A DNA stretch of 60,228 nt from an uncultured Gammaproteobacteria bacterium (GCA_947258755.1 CAMYJO010000025.1:1-60228), one strand, 5' to 3'; numbered from the stretch's first letter, positions 19,901 through 28,896 are shown. The notes: a model not told the origin generated them from the sequence alone. Numbers and translations are program-made.

Positions 19901-22405
19901 GAAGAGCTCGATCAGGAAGTGGTTGAAGTCTTCCTCGAAGAGGGCGAGGAAATCCTGGATTCCAGTCAGGCCATTCTGCAGCGTTTGGCTGAAAAGCCGG
20001 AAGATGCAGAGGCGATTGCAGAGCTGCAGCGAGAATTGCATACACTGAAAGGTGGTGCCAGGATGTCGGGCATTACCGCCATTGGTGACCTGAGTCATTC
20101 ATTTGAATCTGTTCTGACTGCTGTCGTCGAAGAAGACTTGCCGGTATCTGAACACATGGTCGATACCATGCAGCGTGCACTTGATCGCCTGGTCGGTATG
20201 TTGGAAATGGCGGCCAAGAATGAAACACTGGCACCGGAAAATGAATTAATAGCCGAATTCGATAGTATTCTTAAGGGTGAAGTCGCAGAAACAGAGCCAC
20301 AGACAGCAGGGGCTGAGGATTCTGCTGAAATTATTGATTTCCCATTGACCGAAGAGCTTGAGGCTGTTGAGGCTGAAGCCGCTGCCGAGGCTGAAGACAC
20401 TGTTGAGATTGTTGTGCCGGAAGAGCTTGTTGAGGAAGTCACAGCAGAGCCTGTCGTCACAGACAATGAACAGGCACAGGATGCACCTGAAGAAATCGTA
20501 CCGGTGGCACCTGCGGAAATACCCCCGCCAATACCGGCGCCGATACCGAAAGTTGTCGAGCAAACAGCAAAAGCCGCTTCAGGCGAGATGGTCAGGGTGC
20601 GCTCGGACTTACTCGATAACCTGGTCAACTATGCAGGCGAAGTCAGTATATTCAGATCGCGACTTGAGCAGCAGATTGGTGCATTCCGTTATAACCTGGT
20701 GGAAATGGACCAGACCGTAGATCGTTTGCGCGAGCAATTGCGTAAGCTTGAAATCGAAACCGATGCCCAGATCCTGTTCCGCTATGAGCAGGAAGGCGAC
20801 AATGACGAGAAGTTCGACCCACTAGAACTCGACCGTTACTCCACCATGCAGCAGCTGTCACGGGCATTGATGGAGACCACGGCTGATATCGACAGCATCC
20901 AGGGACTAATGGATGGTCTGGTCAGAGAGTCAGAAACTCTGATGGTACAGCAGGCGCGGGTCAATACTGATCTGCAGGAAGGTTTGATGCGCACACGCAT
21001 GGTGTCATTCTCCGGCATCATCCCACGATTGCAGCGTATCATGCGACAGACCAGTCAGGAGTTGCATAAGAAAACAAGATTGAATGTCAGCGGCGAAGCC
21101 GGTGAACTTGATCGAAATGTGCTCGAACGTATTACCGCGCCATTGGAGCATATGATCCGTAATGCGCTCTCGCATGGTCTGGAAACACCGAAGCAACGTA
21201 AGGCGGCCGGAAAACCTGAGGTTGGGGTGATCGATCTGGCGGTGACACGTGAAGGTTCTGAAATTCTATTGACGTTATCGGATGATGGCGCCGGCATGAA
21301 CCTGGATGCTATTCGTAAGAAGGCCGAAGAGCGTGGTTTAATGGAGGATGCCAGTCATCTTACCGACAATGACATCATGCAATTTATTCTGGAGTCCGGT
21401 TTAAGTACAGCCGACAAGGTTACGCAGATTTCCGGGCGTGGCGTTGGTATGGACGTGGTTAACAGCGAAATCAAACAATTGGGTGGTTCGCTCAACATCA
21501 CATCAGAGCAGGGCAAGGGTTCGCGCTTTGAAATCCGACTGCCACTGACACTGGCCATGAATCACGCCTTGTTGGTCAAGGTCAGCGATGAGAACTATGC
21601 GATCCCATTGACCAGTATAGAAGGTATCGTCCGTATGACGCGTGATGAGCTTGAAGCTTATCAGGCGGATCCGGATAAAATGTATCAGTATGCCGGCAGC
21701 GAATATCAGGTCCAGAGCCTGGGTAGCATATTGCATGCGCAGTACTCGGGTTTCGCCTCAGCCGAGAAGCTGTTACCTGTATTGTTGGTACGCTCAGGTG
21801 ATCACCAGACCGCATTGCAGGTGGACGAATTGATGGGTAGCCGTGAAATCGTGGTTAAATCCGTTGGTCCACAGCTCAGTACCTTGAGAGGGGTATCGGG
21901 CGCCACCATCCTGGGTGATGGACGTGTTGTTCTGATTCTCGATATGGGCTCTATTATCAGGCTCAGTGCTGCAATGCGTACTACACATGTAGAGGATGTT
22001 GCCGAGCTGGAGCAGGAAGAACGCAAGCTTAATGTTATGGTGGTCGATGATTCAATCACTGTCAGAAAAGTGACAACACGACTACTGGAACGAAACGACA
22101 TGCATGTGGTCACGGCGAAGGATGGTGTTGATGCTGTCGCCACACTACACGAACACATTCCGGATATTATGTTGCTTGATATCGAGATGCCGCGTATGGA
22201 CGGGTTTGAGTTGGCAACCTACATGCGTAACGAGCCACGTTTGCAAGGAATACCGATCATTATGATTACTTCGCGTACCGGTGATAAACATCGCCGCCGT
22301 GCGGAAGAAATAGGTGTGCAACGATACCTGGGCAAGCCCTATCAGGAGCACGATTTATTAGAGAATATCAATTCAGTTATAGAGGAAAAGCATGGGATTG
22401 CTTAA
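16922..22405 (+). CDS. chpA: Hybrid chemotaxis histidine kinase ChpA (PilL)
   Basis: ChpA is the very large CheA-type kinase of the twitching pathway, phosphorylating PilG and PilH. The 1827-residue product has degenerate phosphotransfer-like domains at the N-terminus (first 650 residues). It then has three good HPt motifs: SFHTLKGSGRLVGA near residue 705, LHTLHGSARMAGA near 866 and LHTLKGGARMSGI near 1039. A dimerisation helix pair and ATPase core follow (HMIRNALSHGLE near 1405, LSDDGAGMNL near 1455, ISGRGVGMDVV near 1505), then a CheW domain (about 1540–1690) and a C-terminal receiver with Asp in IMLLDIEMPRMDGF near 1752. Glu/Ala/Pro-rich linkers separate the HPt domains. It overlaps pilK by 4 bp and chpB by 14 bp. 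Confidence 0.96.
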   Translation: MMTTNTTIDYSTLNWVKEEIDETMKQARHALEEYVEDQDDATQLRFCLTYIHQVYGTLQMVELYGASLFAEEMEHLIQALLANEVTQENDAFEVLMRAILQLPDYLEQIHGGMSDNPLILMPIMNDLRAARGATLLSESALFSPDLSDARPVELEETVDSYGLDPKALARKLRPLFQTGLLGWYRDRSTADSLKKIIKVLTQLEQVCSRDEVVRLWWVAKGIGESLLNEGVDSSITLKLLLGQVDREIKRLIDLGEQELSARPAEELLKNLLYYIAQSRPVTNRIKDIQGRYNLSGVLVSGEDVESARKSLAGPNADLMETVSVAISEDLARVKDALDLLLRNDERDLSTLEPQIDVMRKMADTLGMLGMGVPRKVIQEQAGIVDAIVKGELDADESRLMEIAGSLLFVESSLVGLVESSHAQEDQAATSSAGADTTLATGEMRQIQDVVLKEVAVEIAKSKDAIVAFIDAPMDYEQLKVVPDHFESAKGGMRIIGLDHAAALTESAGQYVSNNLLSQHEPPTPQDLDNIADAISSVEYYLEAVRENRANTDAILDLADQSLQNLGYQTERVQSASTSTAVEQAADEQAASVKISIDEEFLQEDKRSDEDTKILEAVPSSAFATVESAADEEIAEEEQAAPPEAVAEPEAKQAPAALSHTLGDDIDEDIAEIFIEEVEEVLESIQEYLPQWKANYDDHDSLSNVRRSFHTLKGSGRLVGAMAIGELAWSVENMLNRILDGTVTVSPAKVELLDDVVEALPKLIAALQGEDASAVDVHALIGRAEQEIQKVPVEQPQPEAKPVEEVSVTAETEAQAADVHFEMDPVLYEIFSKESVGHIGTINDYLQMIAGREPEHRLVDEDLIRALHTLHGSARMAGANNIAEVSGILEKYIKVQHENATCVSDDSAALIKDSIAAVDEMLGLINKAGEPESDVKAITDKISTLYAKELEKQEERVRQEQELVSQPVAEESVEEHVEEHVEEHVEEQAEIIEEEELDQEVVEVFLEEGEEILDSSQAILQRLAEKPEDAEAIAELQRELHTLKGGARMSGITAIGDLSHSFESVLTAVVEEDLPVSEHMVDTMQRALDRLVGMLEMAAKNETLAPENELIAEFDSILKGEVAETEPQTAGAEDSAEIIDFPLTEELEAVEAEAAAEAEDTVEIVVPEELVEEVTAEPVVTDNEQAQDAPEEIVPVAPAEIPPPIPAPIPKVVEQTAKAASGEMVRVRSDLLDNLVNYAGEVSIFRSRLEQQIGAFRYNLVEMDQTVDRLREQLRKLEIETDAQILFRYEQEGDNDEKFDPLELDRYSTMQQLSRALMETTADIDSIQGLMDGLVRESETLMVQQARVNTDLQEGLMRTRMVSFSGIIPRLQRIMRQTSQELHKKTRLNVSGEAGELDRNVLERITAPLEHMIRNALSHGLETPKQRKAAGKPEVGVIDLAVTREGSEILLTLSDDGAGMNLDAIRKKAEERGLMEDASHLTDNDIMQFILESGLSTADKVTQISGRGVGMDVVNSEIKQLGGSLNITSEQGKGSRFEIRLPLTLAMNHALLVKVSDENYAIPLTSIEGIVRMTRDELEAYQADPDKMYQYAGSEYQVQSLGSILHAQYSGFASAEKLLPVLLVRSGDHQTALQVDELMGSREIVVKSVGPQLSTLRGVSGATILGDGRVVLILDMGSIIRLSAAMRTTHVEDVAELEQEERKLNVMVVDDSITVRKVTTRLLERNDMHVVTAKDGVDAVATLHEHIPDIMLLDIEMPRMDGFELATYMRNEPRLQGIPIIMITSRTGDKHRRRAEEIGVQRYLGKPYQEHDLLENINSVIEEKHGIA
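19835..19882 (+). repeat. In-frame 12-bp tandem repeat in chpA
   Basis: The unit GTAGAAGAACAT is present three times without change (19835–19870) and a fourth time with two substitutions. It encodes Val-Glu-Glu-His repeats in an acidic linker between the second and third HPt domains, near residues 972–987. Copy number could vary between strains without breaking the frame. Confidence 0.9.
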
Positions 22406-23516
22406 TCCTGTAAACAATAGTTTACGCGTCGCAATATTATCACGCTCGGTTCGCGAGCGTGATTGTCTGTGTGAGATTCTGGAAACGAATAGACTGCAGG
22501 TTATTGAAGATGACCTGTTCAAGCAAAGTCTGGTCGCAGGAAATGATAACAGTGTGGCAGATGTCATCCTGGTTAATCTGGATGAGAGCGATGATGCTGA
22601 GCTTGATATGTTGCTCGATCAGGCAGAATTGCCGATGCTTTTCAATGACAGCGCATCCATTCGTAAGCAGGTTACAGCCGGTGGTCGCGCATGGGGCCGA
22701 CGCCTCGCCGAAAAGTTGATCGAGGCTGCAGGCGAGAAATTTAATGCCGCATCTGGTGATACGATAGAGACAGAAGCTCCTGATCTTAGCCCGAACATCA
22801 TCGATGAAGCTGCGCCGGCGAGTCTTGATAACGATACATCGCAGTTTATAGAAGTAAAAGAAGTGCCGCCTGTTCCGTATAAGGATATGCCGACGGCTGA
22901 AATCGTCGCCATGAACAAGGATGGTAGCCTGGATGGTGCGGTAAACAGGGCAAAACGCATCTGGGTACTGGGCGCTTCTATTGGTGGTCCACAGGCGGTC
23001 AAGCAGTTTCTTGCGCGCTTGCCCAAGGACCTGCCGGTTTGTTTTATCCTGGCGCAACATATTGGTGTGGGTTTCGTTAACCTACTGGCAGAGCAGTTGA
23101 GCCGCATTACCAGTTTAAAAGTGACCGCGCCTGAAGACGGCATGGTCCTGGAAAAGGGTCATCTCGTCGTCGCGCCGGTAGATAAACGTATTAATTTCAG
23201 TGAGCGCGGCATTATTTCCCTGCAAACGATTAAGCAACGCAGCATTTATAGCCCCTCGATTGATGATGTGATGACGGTTGTTGCCAAACATTATGGTGTT
23301 GACGCTAATGCGATTATATTCAGTGGCATGGGCAATGATGGTACTGCAGGTTGTCACTTGATAGCGCAAAAAGGTGGAATGGTTTGGGCGCAGGAGCCGA
23401 AGAGTTGCGTCATAAGCAGCATGGCCGACTCAGTCCGTTATGCAGATATTGTCAGTCTCAGTGCGACCCCGGAAGAGCTGGCCGACAATCTGGTCGAATA
23501 TCTTGAAGGTGAATAG
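22392..23516 (+). CDS. chpB: CheB-type methylesterase ChpB
   Basis: ChpB removes methyl groups from the receptor PilJ, opposing PilK. The 374-residue protein has a CheB methylesterase domain in its second half, with the catalytic triad in WVLGASIGGPQAV (Ser), FILAQHIGVGF (His) and IFSGMGNDGTAGC (Asp). The N-terminal third looks like a receiver fold that has lost its phospho-acceptor motif, as is usual for ChpB, followed by a low-complexity linker. The start ATG at 22392 lies within the end of chpA with GAGGAA just upstream. Confidence 0.93.
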   Translation: MGLLNPVNNSLRVAILSRSVRERDCLCEILETNRLQVIEDDLFKQSLVAGNDNSVADVILVNLDESDDAELDMLLDQAELPMLFNDSASIRKQVTAGGRAWGRRLAEKLIEAAGEKFNAASGDTIETEAPDLSPNIIDEAAPASLDNDTSQFIEVKEVPPVPYKDMPTAEIVAMNKDGSLDGAVNRAKRIWVLGASIGGPQAVKQFLARLPKDLPVCFILAQHIGVGFVNLLAEQLSRITSLKVTAPEDGMVLEKGHLVVAPVDKRINFSERGIISLQTIKQRSIYSPSIDDVMTVVAKHYGVDANAIIFSGMGNDGTAGCHLIAQKGGMVWAQEPKSCVISSMADSVRYADIVSLSATPEELADNLVEYLEGE

Positions 23517-23521
23517 AACTC

Positions 23522-23989
23522 ATGAGTAATCTGAATATATCCGTCCGTAGTCTGTTGATTCCTATGGTTAAAGAGCAAATGCTATTACCCAATGCATCCT
23601 TGGCCGAAATCATTACCTATACACAACCGCGGGCATTGAAAAACAGCCCGGACTGGATGCTAGGCATGTTGCCATGGCGCGGTATGGATGTGCCACTGGT
23701 TTCATTTGAGTCGATTCAGGGAGGCAAAACCGAGATTGGGCAGGGTAGCCGTATTGCCATCATTAATGCCTTGGGTGGAGATTCAGATTTACCCTTTTTC
23801 GCTATGCTGGTGCAGGGGATCCCCCATCTGGTGTTAGCCAATCAGAGTGTCGTTACTGCTTTGGCGGACCAGAAGGCCAGCCAGGAAGGCGTGCTCTCAC
23901 ATGTGCTGATTGAAGCTGAGCCGGCTATCATCCCAGACCTTGATGGTATAGAGTCCACCCTTCTGAAGCAGAAGTCCTTGCTCAAGTAA
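23522..23989 (+). CDS. chpC: CheW-like protein ChpC
   Basis: ChpC is a CheW-domain adaptor that links additional signals to the Chp system. The 155-residue product contains LLLPNASLAEIITYTQPRA-like sequence (reads MLLPNASLAEIITYTQPRAL), WMLGMLPWRGMDVPLVSFE and SRIAIINALGG, which fit the CheW fold though weakly conserved. It starts 5 bp after the chpB stop and is the last gene of the operon, convergent with rsmE, whose stop codon is 32 bp away. Confidence 0.87.
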   Translation: MSNLNISVRSLLIPMVKEQMLLPNASLAEIITYTQPRALKNSPDWMLGMLPWRGMDVPLVSFESIQGGKTEIGQGSRIAIINALGGDSDLPFFAMLVQGIPHLVLANQSVVTALADQKASQEGVLSHVLIEAEPAIIPDLDGIESTLLKQKSLLK

Positions 23990-24021
23990 TGAGCGGCAGC
24001 GCTGGCCCAGTGGCTACGCGA

Positions 24022-24756
24022 TTAGCCGAGATCACCACTTATATTTTGAATAATACTCAGTGCTGTCAGTGCTGCCGTTTCGGTACGTAAGATGCGCGGT
24101 CCCAGACGGCCTCCGGTAAATCCGTTTTCATAGCAAATCTCTATCTCTGATTGACTTAGTCCACCCTCCGGACCGGCTAGTAACGCTATATCCCGGTGGC
24201 CTGGCAGTAAGCTGCCCAGGGATTCGTTCGCTTCCGGGTCAAGTACCAATTTTAAGTCCGGAAGATCTTGGCGGCCAATGAATTGCTCAAAATGAGTTGC
24301 CGCTTCGATCACGGGTACTCGATTACGGCCGCATTGTTCACAGGCGCTTTGGGTGACGGCCTGCCAGTGCCTGAGTTTTTTATCCAGTCGTTCGCCCTTG
24401 AGTTGTACTGCTCCCCGTTCCGTAAATATCGGGATGACAGCACCGACACCGAGCTCAACCGCCTTCTGAATGGTAAAGTCCATGCGCTCAGCCCTGGAGA
24501 TGCCCTGACACAGAATGATATTCAAAGGTGATTCACGATCGATGGCTTGCGCGTCGAGGATTGTAGCCCATGCCTGATGTCGGTGAACGCGAGTGAGTCT
24601 GGCAGTGTACTCACTACCATCACCATTGAACAACACCAGTTCAGCCCCTAGTTTGATGCGTAAAACACGGGTCAGGTGTGTTGCCGCTTGTGTTTCAAGC
24701 TCGATTTCTGTGCCGATGGCCAGTGCGCCAGATTGATAGATGCGGATGGTTCTCAT
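24022..24756 (-). CDS. rsmE: 16S rRNA m3U1498 methyltransferase RsmE
   Basis: RsmE methylates N3 of U1498 in 16S rRNA using S-adenosylmethionine. The 244-residue product has the SPOUT fold signatures: N-terminal PUA-like HLTRVLRIKLGAELVLFNGD, central ERMDFTIQKAVELGVGAVIP, and the knot LLAGPEGGLSQSEIEICYEN with LGPRILRTETAALTALSIIQ. It is convergent with chpC and follows bioA on the minus strand after a 94-bp gap that carries a dispersed AGATAAAAGATTAAAG-type repeat. Confidence 0.95.
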   Translation of the reverse strand: MRTIRIYQSGALAIGTEIELETQAATHLTRVLRIKLGAELVLFNGDGSEYTARLTRVHRHQAWATILDAQAIDRESPLNIILCQGISRAERMDFTIQKAVELGVGAVIPIFTERGAVQLKGERLDKKLRHWQAVTQSACEQCGRNRVPVIEAATHFEQFIGRQDLPDLKLVLDPEANESLGSLLPGHRDIALLAGPEGGLSQSEIEICYENGFTGGRLGPRILRTETAALTALSIIQNISGDLG

Positions 24757-24850
24757 GGTAGTGAAGATACTAGATATTAACGGCAGATAAAAGATTAAAG
24801 AGAAAAGATAAAAGGGGGTAGAGACGTAGTCAATATTACGGGTATGCAGA

Positions 24851-26200
24851 TTAATCAGATGTTGCTAAATGGATGCCTTCTATTGCTATCTTGGCCATCA
24901 GCGAGATTTGCTCTGGTGTGATGACATAGGGGGGCATGAAATAGACGACGTTGCCGAGGGGTCTGAGCAGAACGCCATTGGCAAGGCCATGTTGATAGAC
25001 CTTAAGACCACGGCGTTGTTGCCATGGGTAGGGCTTTCTGCTCTGTTTGTCCTGTACCATTTCAATCGCCAGGATCATGCCTGTTTGTCTGACTTCTGCT
25101 ACGTGCGGATGATCATGTAATGTCTGAACGGATTCAGAGAGCAGTTTTGCGAGTGTGCGGTTCTTGTTGATAGTGTCATCCTGCTTAAAGATATCGAGCG
25201 TGGCCAGTGCTGCACGACAGCCGAGGGCATTACCGGTGTAACTATGAGAATGCAGGAAGGCGGTCAGCTTTTCATAATCATCGTAGAAGGCCTGGTAGAT
25301 ATTGTCGTGAGTCAGGACGACGGAGAGTGGCAGGTAGCCCCCCGTCAATCCTTTGGACAGGCACATAAAGTCCGGTGTGATATCTGCTTGTTCGCAGGCA
25401 AACAGCGTGCCGGTTCGACCAAAGCCAACGGCTATTTCATCGGCAATCAAATGCACATTGTGCTTATCACATGCTTGACGTAGCAGCTTAAGATAAATGG
25501 GGTCATACATGCGCATATTACCGGCGCATTGCACCAGGGGTTCTACGATAACCGCGCAAGTCTCATCCGCATGTTTTTCCAGTGCCTGCTCCATGTGCTT
25601 GAACATGCGTATCGAGTAATCATGGCAGCTCTCGCCTTGCTCGCGCTGATAACAGTCGGGTGAGGGTACGGTAATAGGTTGCATCAGTAAGGGTGCATAG
25701 GTGTCTTTGTATAATTCGACATCACCGACTGCGAGCGCACCGAGTGTTTCACCGTGATAGCTGTTACCCAGGTTGATAAATCGCGTCTTGCTTTTTTGGC
25801 CGCTGTTTTGCCAGTAATGAAAGCTCATTTTCAAAGCGACTTCGATGGCAGATGAGCCGTTGTCGGCATAGAAACAGCGTGACAGATTGCCGGGGGTGAT
25901 CTTGACCAGTTTTTCAGAGAGCTCAACGATAGGTTCGTGAGTGAATCCAGCCAGGATAACATGCTCCAGTTCATCCAGCTGTTTTTTCAGGGCCTGATTG
26001 ATGCGCGGGTTAGCATGCCCGAACAAATTAACCCACCACGAGCTGATGGCATCCAGATAACGATTGCCTTCAAAGTCATGCAGCCACACACCTTCGCCAC
26101 GTTTGATCGGGATTATCGGTAACGTCTCGTGGTCCTTCATTTGCGTACAAGGATGCCACAGGACACCTAGATCACGTTCGATATATTTTTTGTTATTCAT
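24851..26200 (-). CDS. bioA: Adenosylmethionine-8-amino-7-oxononanoate aminotransferase
   Basis: BioA makes 7,8-diaminopelargonate in biotin synthesis with S-adenosylmethionine as amino donor and PLP as cofactor. The 449-residue product has LWHPCTQMKDHETLPIIPI at its N-terminus, SSWWVNLFGHANPRI, DNGSSAIEVALKMSFHYW, LIADEIAVGFGRTGTLFACE and the PLP lysine in MCLSKGLTGGYLPLSVVLT. The rest of the biotin pathway is not in the window. The gap to metF upstream (26201–26299) is filled with a palindromic repeat. Confidence 0.95.
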   Translation of the reverse strand: MNNKKYIERDLGVLWHPCTQMKDHETLPIIPIKRGEGVWLHDFEGNRYLDAISSWWVNLFGHANPRINQALKKQLDELEHVILAGFTHEPIVELSEKLVKITPGNLSRCFYADNGSSAIEVALKMSFHYWQNSGQKSKTRFINLGNSYHGETLGALAVGDVELYKDTYAPLLMQPITVPSPDCYQREQGESCHDYSIRMFKHMEQALEKHADETCAVIVEPLVQCAGNMRMYDPIYLKLLRQACDKHNVHLIADEIAVGFGRTGTLFACEQADITPDFMCLSKGLTGGYLPLSVVLTHDNIYQAFYDDYEKLTAFLHSHSYTGNALGCRAALATLDIFKQDDTINKNRTLAKLLSESVQTLHDHPHVAEVRQTGMILAIEMVQDKQSRKPYPWQQRRGLKVYQHGLANGVLLRPLGNVVYFMPPYVITPEQISLMAKIAIEGIHLATSD

Positions 26201-26226
26201 AAGTTATTCGTATGCGTTGGGGTGGT

Positions 26227-26309
26227 GGAAAGTAGCGAGTGGCGAGTAGCTAGGAAGAAATAAATGCTCTTGAATTTCCTAGTTTCTCGCCACTCGCTAC
26301 TAGCTACTG
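26227..26309. repeat. Palindromic dispersed repeat (TAGCGAGTGGCGAGTAGCTAG family)
   Basis: The left arm AGTAGCGAGTGGCGAGTAGC plus TAGGAA (about 26229–26254) is matched in inverse orientation by TTCCTAG (26275–26281) and CTCGCCACTCGCTACT (about 26286–26301), with a short AT-rich centre. The element overlaps the 3' end of metF. The same building blocks occur at 4087–4171 and 34303–34407. Confidence 0.75.
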
Positions 26310-27157
26310 GTATCAATCCCCAGATTTTCCCAGATCGCCTTACTGGGCCCAGCCTGATTCATTGTATAAAAATGTAACCCGGGCGCGCCGGCCTGCAATA
26401 GTTTTTCGCATAACTGGGTCACGACTTCTTCGCCAAAGGCGCGGATCGCAGCGCGGTCATCACCGAAGCCTTGCAAGCGTTTCTTTATCCAGCGCGGTAT
26501 TTCTGCACCGCACATATCCGAGAATCGTGCCAGCTGTGTGTAATTGGTGATCGGCATAATGCCCGCTATCACCGGCAGGTCAACACCGGTCTTTTCGCAG
26601 TCATCTATGAAGCGATAATAGGCGTCACAGTTATAAAAGTACTGGGTAATGGCTGAATCGGCACCTGAGCCTACCTTGCGTTTAAAGTTGGCCAGGTCGC
26701 TCTGGGCATCCTGTGCCTGTGGATGAATCTCCGGGTAGGCAGCGACTTCAATGTGAAAAAAATCTCCACTTTGTTCGCGAATAAATTCTACCAGTTCATT
26801 GGCATATCTGAATGCGCCCGCTTCCTGCATGCCGGACGGCATGTCGCCACGTAAGGCGACGATGCGATTGACGCCATTTTCCTTATAGGTCTCCAGCATC
26901 TGGCTAATGCTCTCTTTCGATGAGCCTACGCAGGAGAGATGGGGTGCAGCAGATAGCCCCGATTTCTGAATTTCGAGAACAGTGTCGATGGTTCCCTGCT
27001 GCGTACTACCGCCGGCACCGAAGGTGACGGAGAAATATTTTGGATTCAACTTGGCCAGCTCATCTCGAGTCGCGCGAAGTTTTTCAGCGCCCTCGGGGGT
27101 CTTCGGCGGGAAGAATTCAAAACTGAATTGAGGTGTGTATTTTTTTTGACTATCCAT
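26300..27157 (-). CDS. metF: Methylenetetrahydrofolate reductase
   Basis: MetF reduces 5,10-methylene- to 5-methyl-tetrahydrofolate with FAD, supplying the methyl group for methionine. Visible are FSFEFFPPKTPEGAEKL, VTFGAGGSTQQGT, HLSCVGSSKESISQML, NRIVALRGDMPSGM, KRKVGSGADSAITQYFYNCD and PVIAGIMPITNYTQL. The frame is open 21 codons further upstream, but that stretch is translated from a dispersed repeat, so the start is placed at ATG 27157 (285 residues, normal length). No clear Shine-Dalgarno precedes it. Together with ahcY and metK it makes an activated-methyl-cycle block. Confidence 0.93.
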   Translation of the reverse strand: MDSQKKYTPQFSFEFFPPKTPEGAEKLRATRDELAKLNPKYFSVTFGAGGSTQQGTIDTVLEIQKSGLSAAPHLSCVGSSKESISQMLETYKENGVNRIVALRGDMPSGMQEAGAFRYANELVEFIREQSGDFFHIEVAAYPEIHPQAQDAQSDLANFKRKVGSGADSAITQYFYNCDAYYRFIDDCEKTGVDLPVIAGIMPITNYTQLARFSDMCGAEIPRWIKKRLQGFGDDRAAIRAFGEEVVTQLCEKLLQAGAPGLHFYTMNQAGPSKAIWENLGIDTSS

Positions 27158-27161
27158 TTTA

Positions 27162-27352
27162 AATTCAGATAAAAGATGAAAGGGTAAAGATACAAGGGTT
27201 GGTGTATGACACCCTCGCAAGTGTTTGCCATCTTTAGTCTTTTATCTTTCCTCTCTTTTTAATTCAGATAACAAGGTGAAAGGGTAAAGATACAAGGGTT
27301 GGTCGAATTCCTTTCCCTTGTATCTTTTATCTTTCCCCTTTTCCCTGCTTTT
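27162..27352. repeat. Direct and inverted copies of an AGGTAAAGATACAAGGG-type repeat
   Basis: Between metF and ahcY two nearly identical stretches of about 40 bp, containing AATTCAGATAA, GAAAGGGTAAAGATACAAGG and GTTGGT, start near 27162 and 27262. Two pyrimidine-rich, inverted versions follow each of them (TCTTTTATCTTTCC near 27237 and CCCTTGTATCTTTTATC near 27321). Each pair can form a stem. Related copies are at 3976–4003, 4207–4248, 8509–8538 and 24786–24820. They are non-coding; their spread suggests a mobile or REP-like family. Confidence 0.75.
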
Positions 27353-27355
27353 AAG

Positions 27356-28783
27356 CTAATAACGATAATGGTCTGGCTTAAACGGCCCGTCAACAGGAAC
27401 GCTGATGTAATCGGCCTGTTGCTGAGATAGGGTGGTCAGATGAGCCCCTATTTTATTCAGATGCAGGCGTGCCACTTTTTCATCCAGAACTTTTGGAAGT
27501 ATATATACTTGATTCTTATACTTGTCGGCGTTCTGGAAGAATTCAATTTGTGCCATAACCTGGTTGGTGAACGAGGCGGACATAACAAAACTCGGATGGC
27601 CGGTAGCGCAACCCAGATTAACCAGGCGACCTCTTGCCAGGATGATAATGCGTTTACCATCAGGGAAAATAACATGATCAACCTGTGGTTTGATTTCTGA
27701 CCACTCGTATTTTTCCAGCGAGGCAATATCAATTTCAGAGTCGAAGTGACCAATATTGCAAACAATGGCTTCGTTTTTCATGGCAGCCATGTGGTCGTGA
27801 TTGATGACGTTGACATTACCAGTTGTGGTTACAAAGATGTCACCTGTTTTGCAGGCGTCATTCATATCGACGACACGGTAACCTTCCATGGCTGCTTGTA
27901 GTGCACAGATGGGGTCGATTTCTGTTACCCATACGGTCGCGCCCATACCACGGAATGCCTGTGCGCAGCCCTTGCCGACATCACCATAACCGAGTACAAC
28001 GCAGACTTTTCCGGCAATCATGACATCCGTCGCACGTTTTATGCTGTCGATCAATGATTCGCGACATCCATACAAATTATCGAACTTGGACTTGGTTGCT
28101 GAATCGTTTACATTCATTGCCGGGAATAATAATTCGCCTTTCTCCTGCATTTCGTACAGACGATGTACGCCAGTGGTCGTTTCTTCTGTGACACCTTTGA
28201 CGCTGTCGGCAATATTCGTCCAGGTGTTGGCGCCAGGTTTGATAGTGCGACGTAATACATCGAGAATGGCTTTATATTCTTCGTTGTCATCCGCCTTGGT
28301 TTCCGGAATGGCACCGGCTTTTTCAAACTCTACGCCCTTGTGAACCAGAAGCGTGGCATCACCGCCGTCATCCAGAATCATATTAGGTAATTTGCCATCC
28401 GGCCATAGCAGTGCTTGTTCAGTACACCACCAGTATTCTTCGATGGTCTCACCTTTCCAGGCAAAAACAGGAATGCCCTGGTCAGCAATCGCAGCTGCGG
28501 CATGATCTTGCGTCGAGAAAATATTGCAGGATACCCAACGCACTTCAGCACCGAGTGCGACCAGTGTTTCAATCAGCACGGCGGTTTGAATGGTCATGTG
28601 GATGCTACCCATGATACGGCAGCCTGCCAGCGGTTGTTGTTTGCCGAATTCTTCGCGCAGGGCCATTAAGCCCGGCATTTCCGTTTCAGCAATGCGGATT
28701 TCCTTGTGGCCCCACTCGGCCAGGGACATGTCTGCGACTTTATAGTCGGTGAATACTGAATCTGAAGCAGCGCTCATATTCAT
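27356..28783 (-). CDS. ahcY: S-adenosylhomocysteine hydrolase
   Basis: AhcY splits S-adenosylhomocysteine to adenosine and homocysteine using bound NAD+, removing the product inhibitor of methyltransferases. The 475-residue product has the family motifs [53 protein letters not shown] (in the insertion found in longer bacterial forms), [20 protein letters not shown], the NAD loop [16 protein letters not shown] and the C-terminal end [10 protein letters not shown]. It is preceded by its own promoter and an SAH riboswitch, so it should be induced when the substrate accumulates. Confidence 0.98.
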   Translation of the reverse strand: MNMSAASDSVFTDYKVADMSLAEWGHKEIRIAETEMPGLMALREEFGKQQPLAGCRIMGSIHMTIQTAVLIETLVALGAEVRWVSCNIFSTQDHAAAAIADQGIPVFAWKGETIEEYWWCTEQALLWPDGKLPNMILDDGGDATLLVHKGVEFEKAGAIPETKADDNEEYKAILDVLRRTIKPGANTWTNIADSVKGVTEETTTGVHRLYEMQEKGELLFPAMNVNDSATKSKFDNLYGCRESLIDSIKRATDVMIAGKVCVVLGYGDVGKGCAQAFRGMGATVWVTEIDPICALQAAMEGYRVVDMNDACKTGDIFVTTTGNVNVINHDHMAAMKNEAIVCNIGHFDSEIDIASLEKYEWSEIKPQVDHVIFPDGKRIIILARGRLVNLGCATGHPSFVMSASFTNQVMAQIEFFQNADKYKNQVYILPKVLDEKVARLHLNKIGAHLTTLSQQQADYISVPVDGPFKPDHYRY

Positions 28784-28803
28784 TCTCCTTAATTAAAAGT
28801 TGA

Positions 28804-28884
28804 ATGAGCGCCGTTTATCCAGTTTAAGGGATCTGCCCGGTCCCGAGCCTGACGGATTTAACCGCTGCAGCGCCCCTCAGGAGT
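28804..28884 (-). ncRNA. SAH riboswitch in the ahcY leader
   Basis: Read on the minus strand the leader contains CTGAGGGGCGCTGCAGCGG, then CAGGCTCGGGACC, and finally AAACGGCGCTCA about 20 bp before the ahcY start. These are the three conserved blocks of the SAH riboswitch: GAGGGGCGCUGC pairs with both AGGCUCGG-side sequences and the GGCGCUC of the pseudoknot. The family is known upstream of ahcY in beta- and gammaproteobacteria and turns expression on when SAH binds. The spacer hairpin between blocks two and three is visible (CGGGCAGATCCC). Confidence 0.93.
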
Positions 28885-28896
28885 GACAGTGTTGTA

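Noticed and set aside
27158-27220. 21-codon N-terminal extension of metF
   Set aside because: It is translated from a dispersed repeat and absent from normal MetF; ATG 27157 gives standard length.
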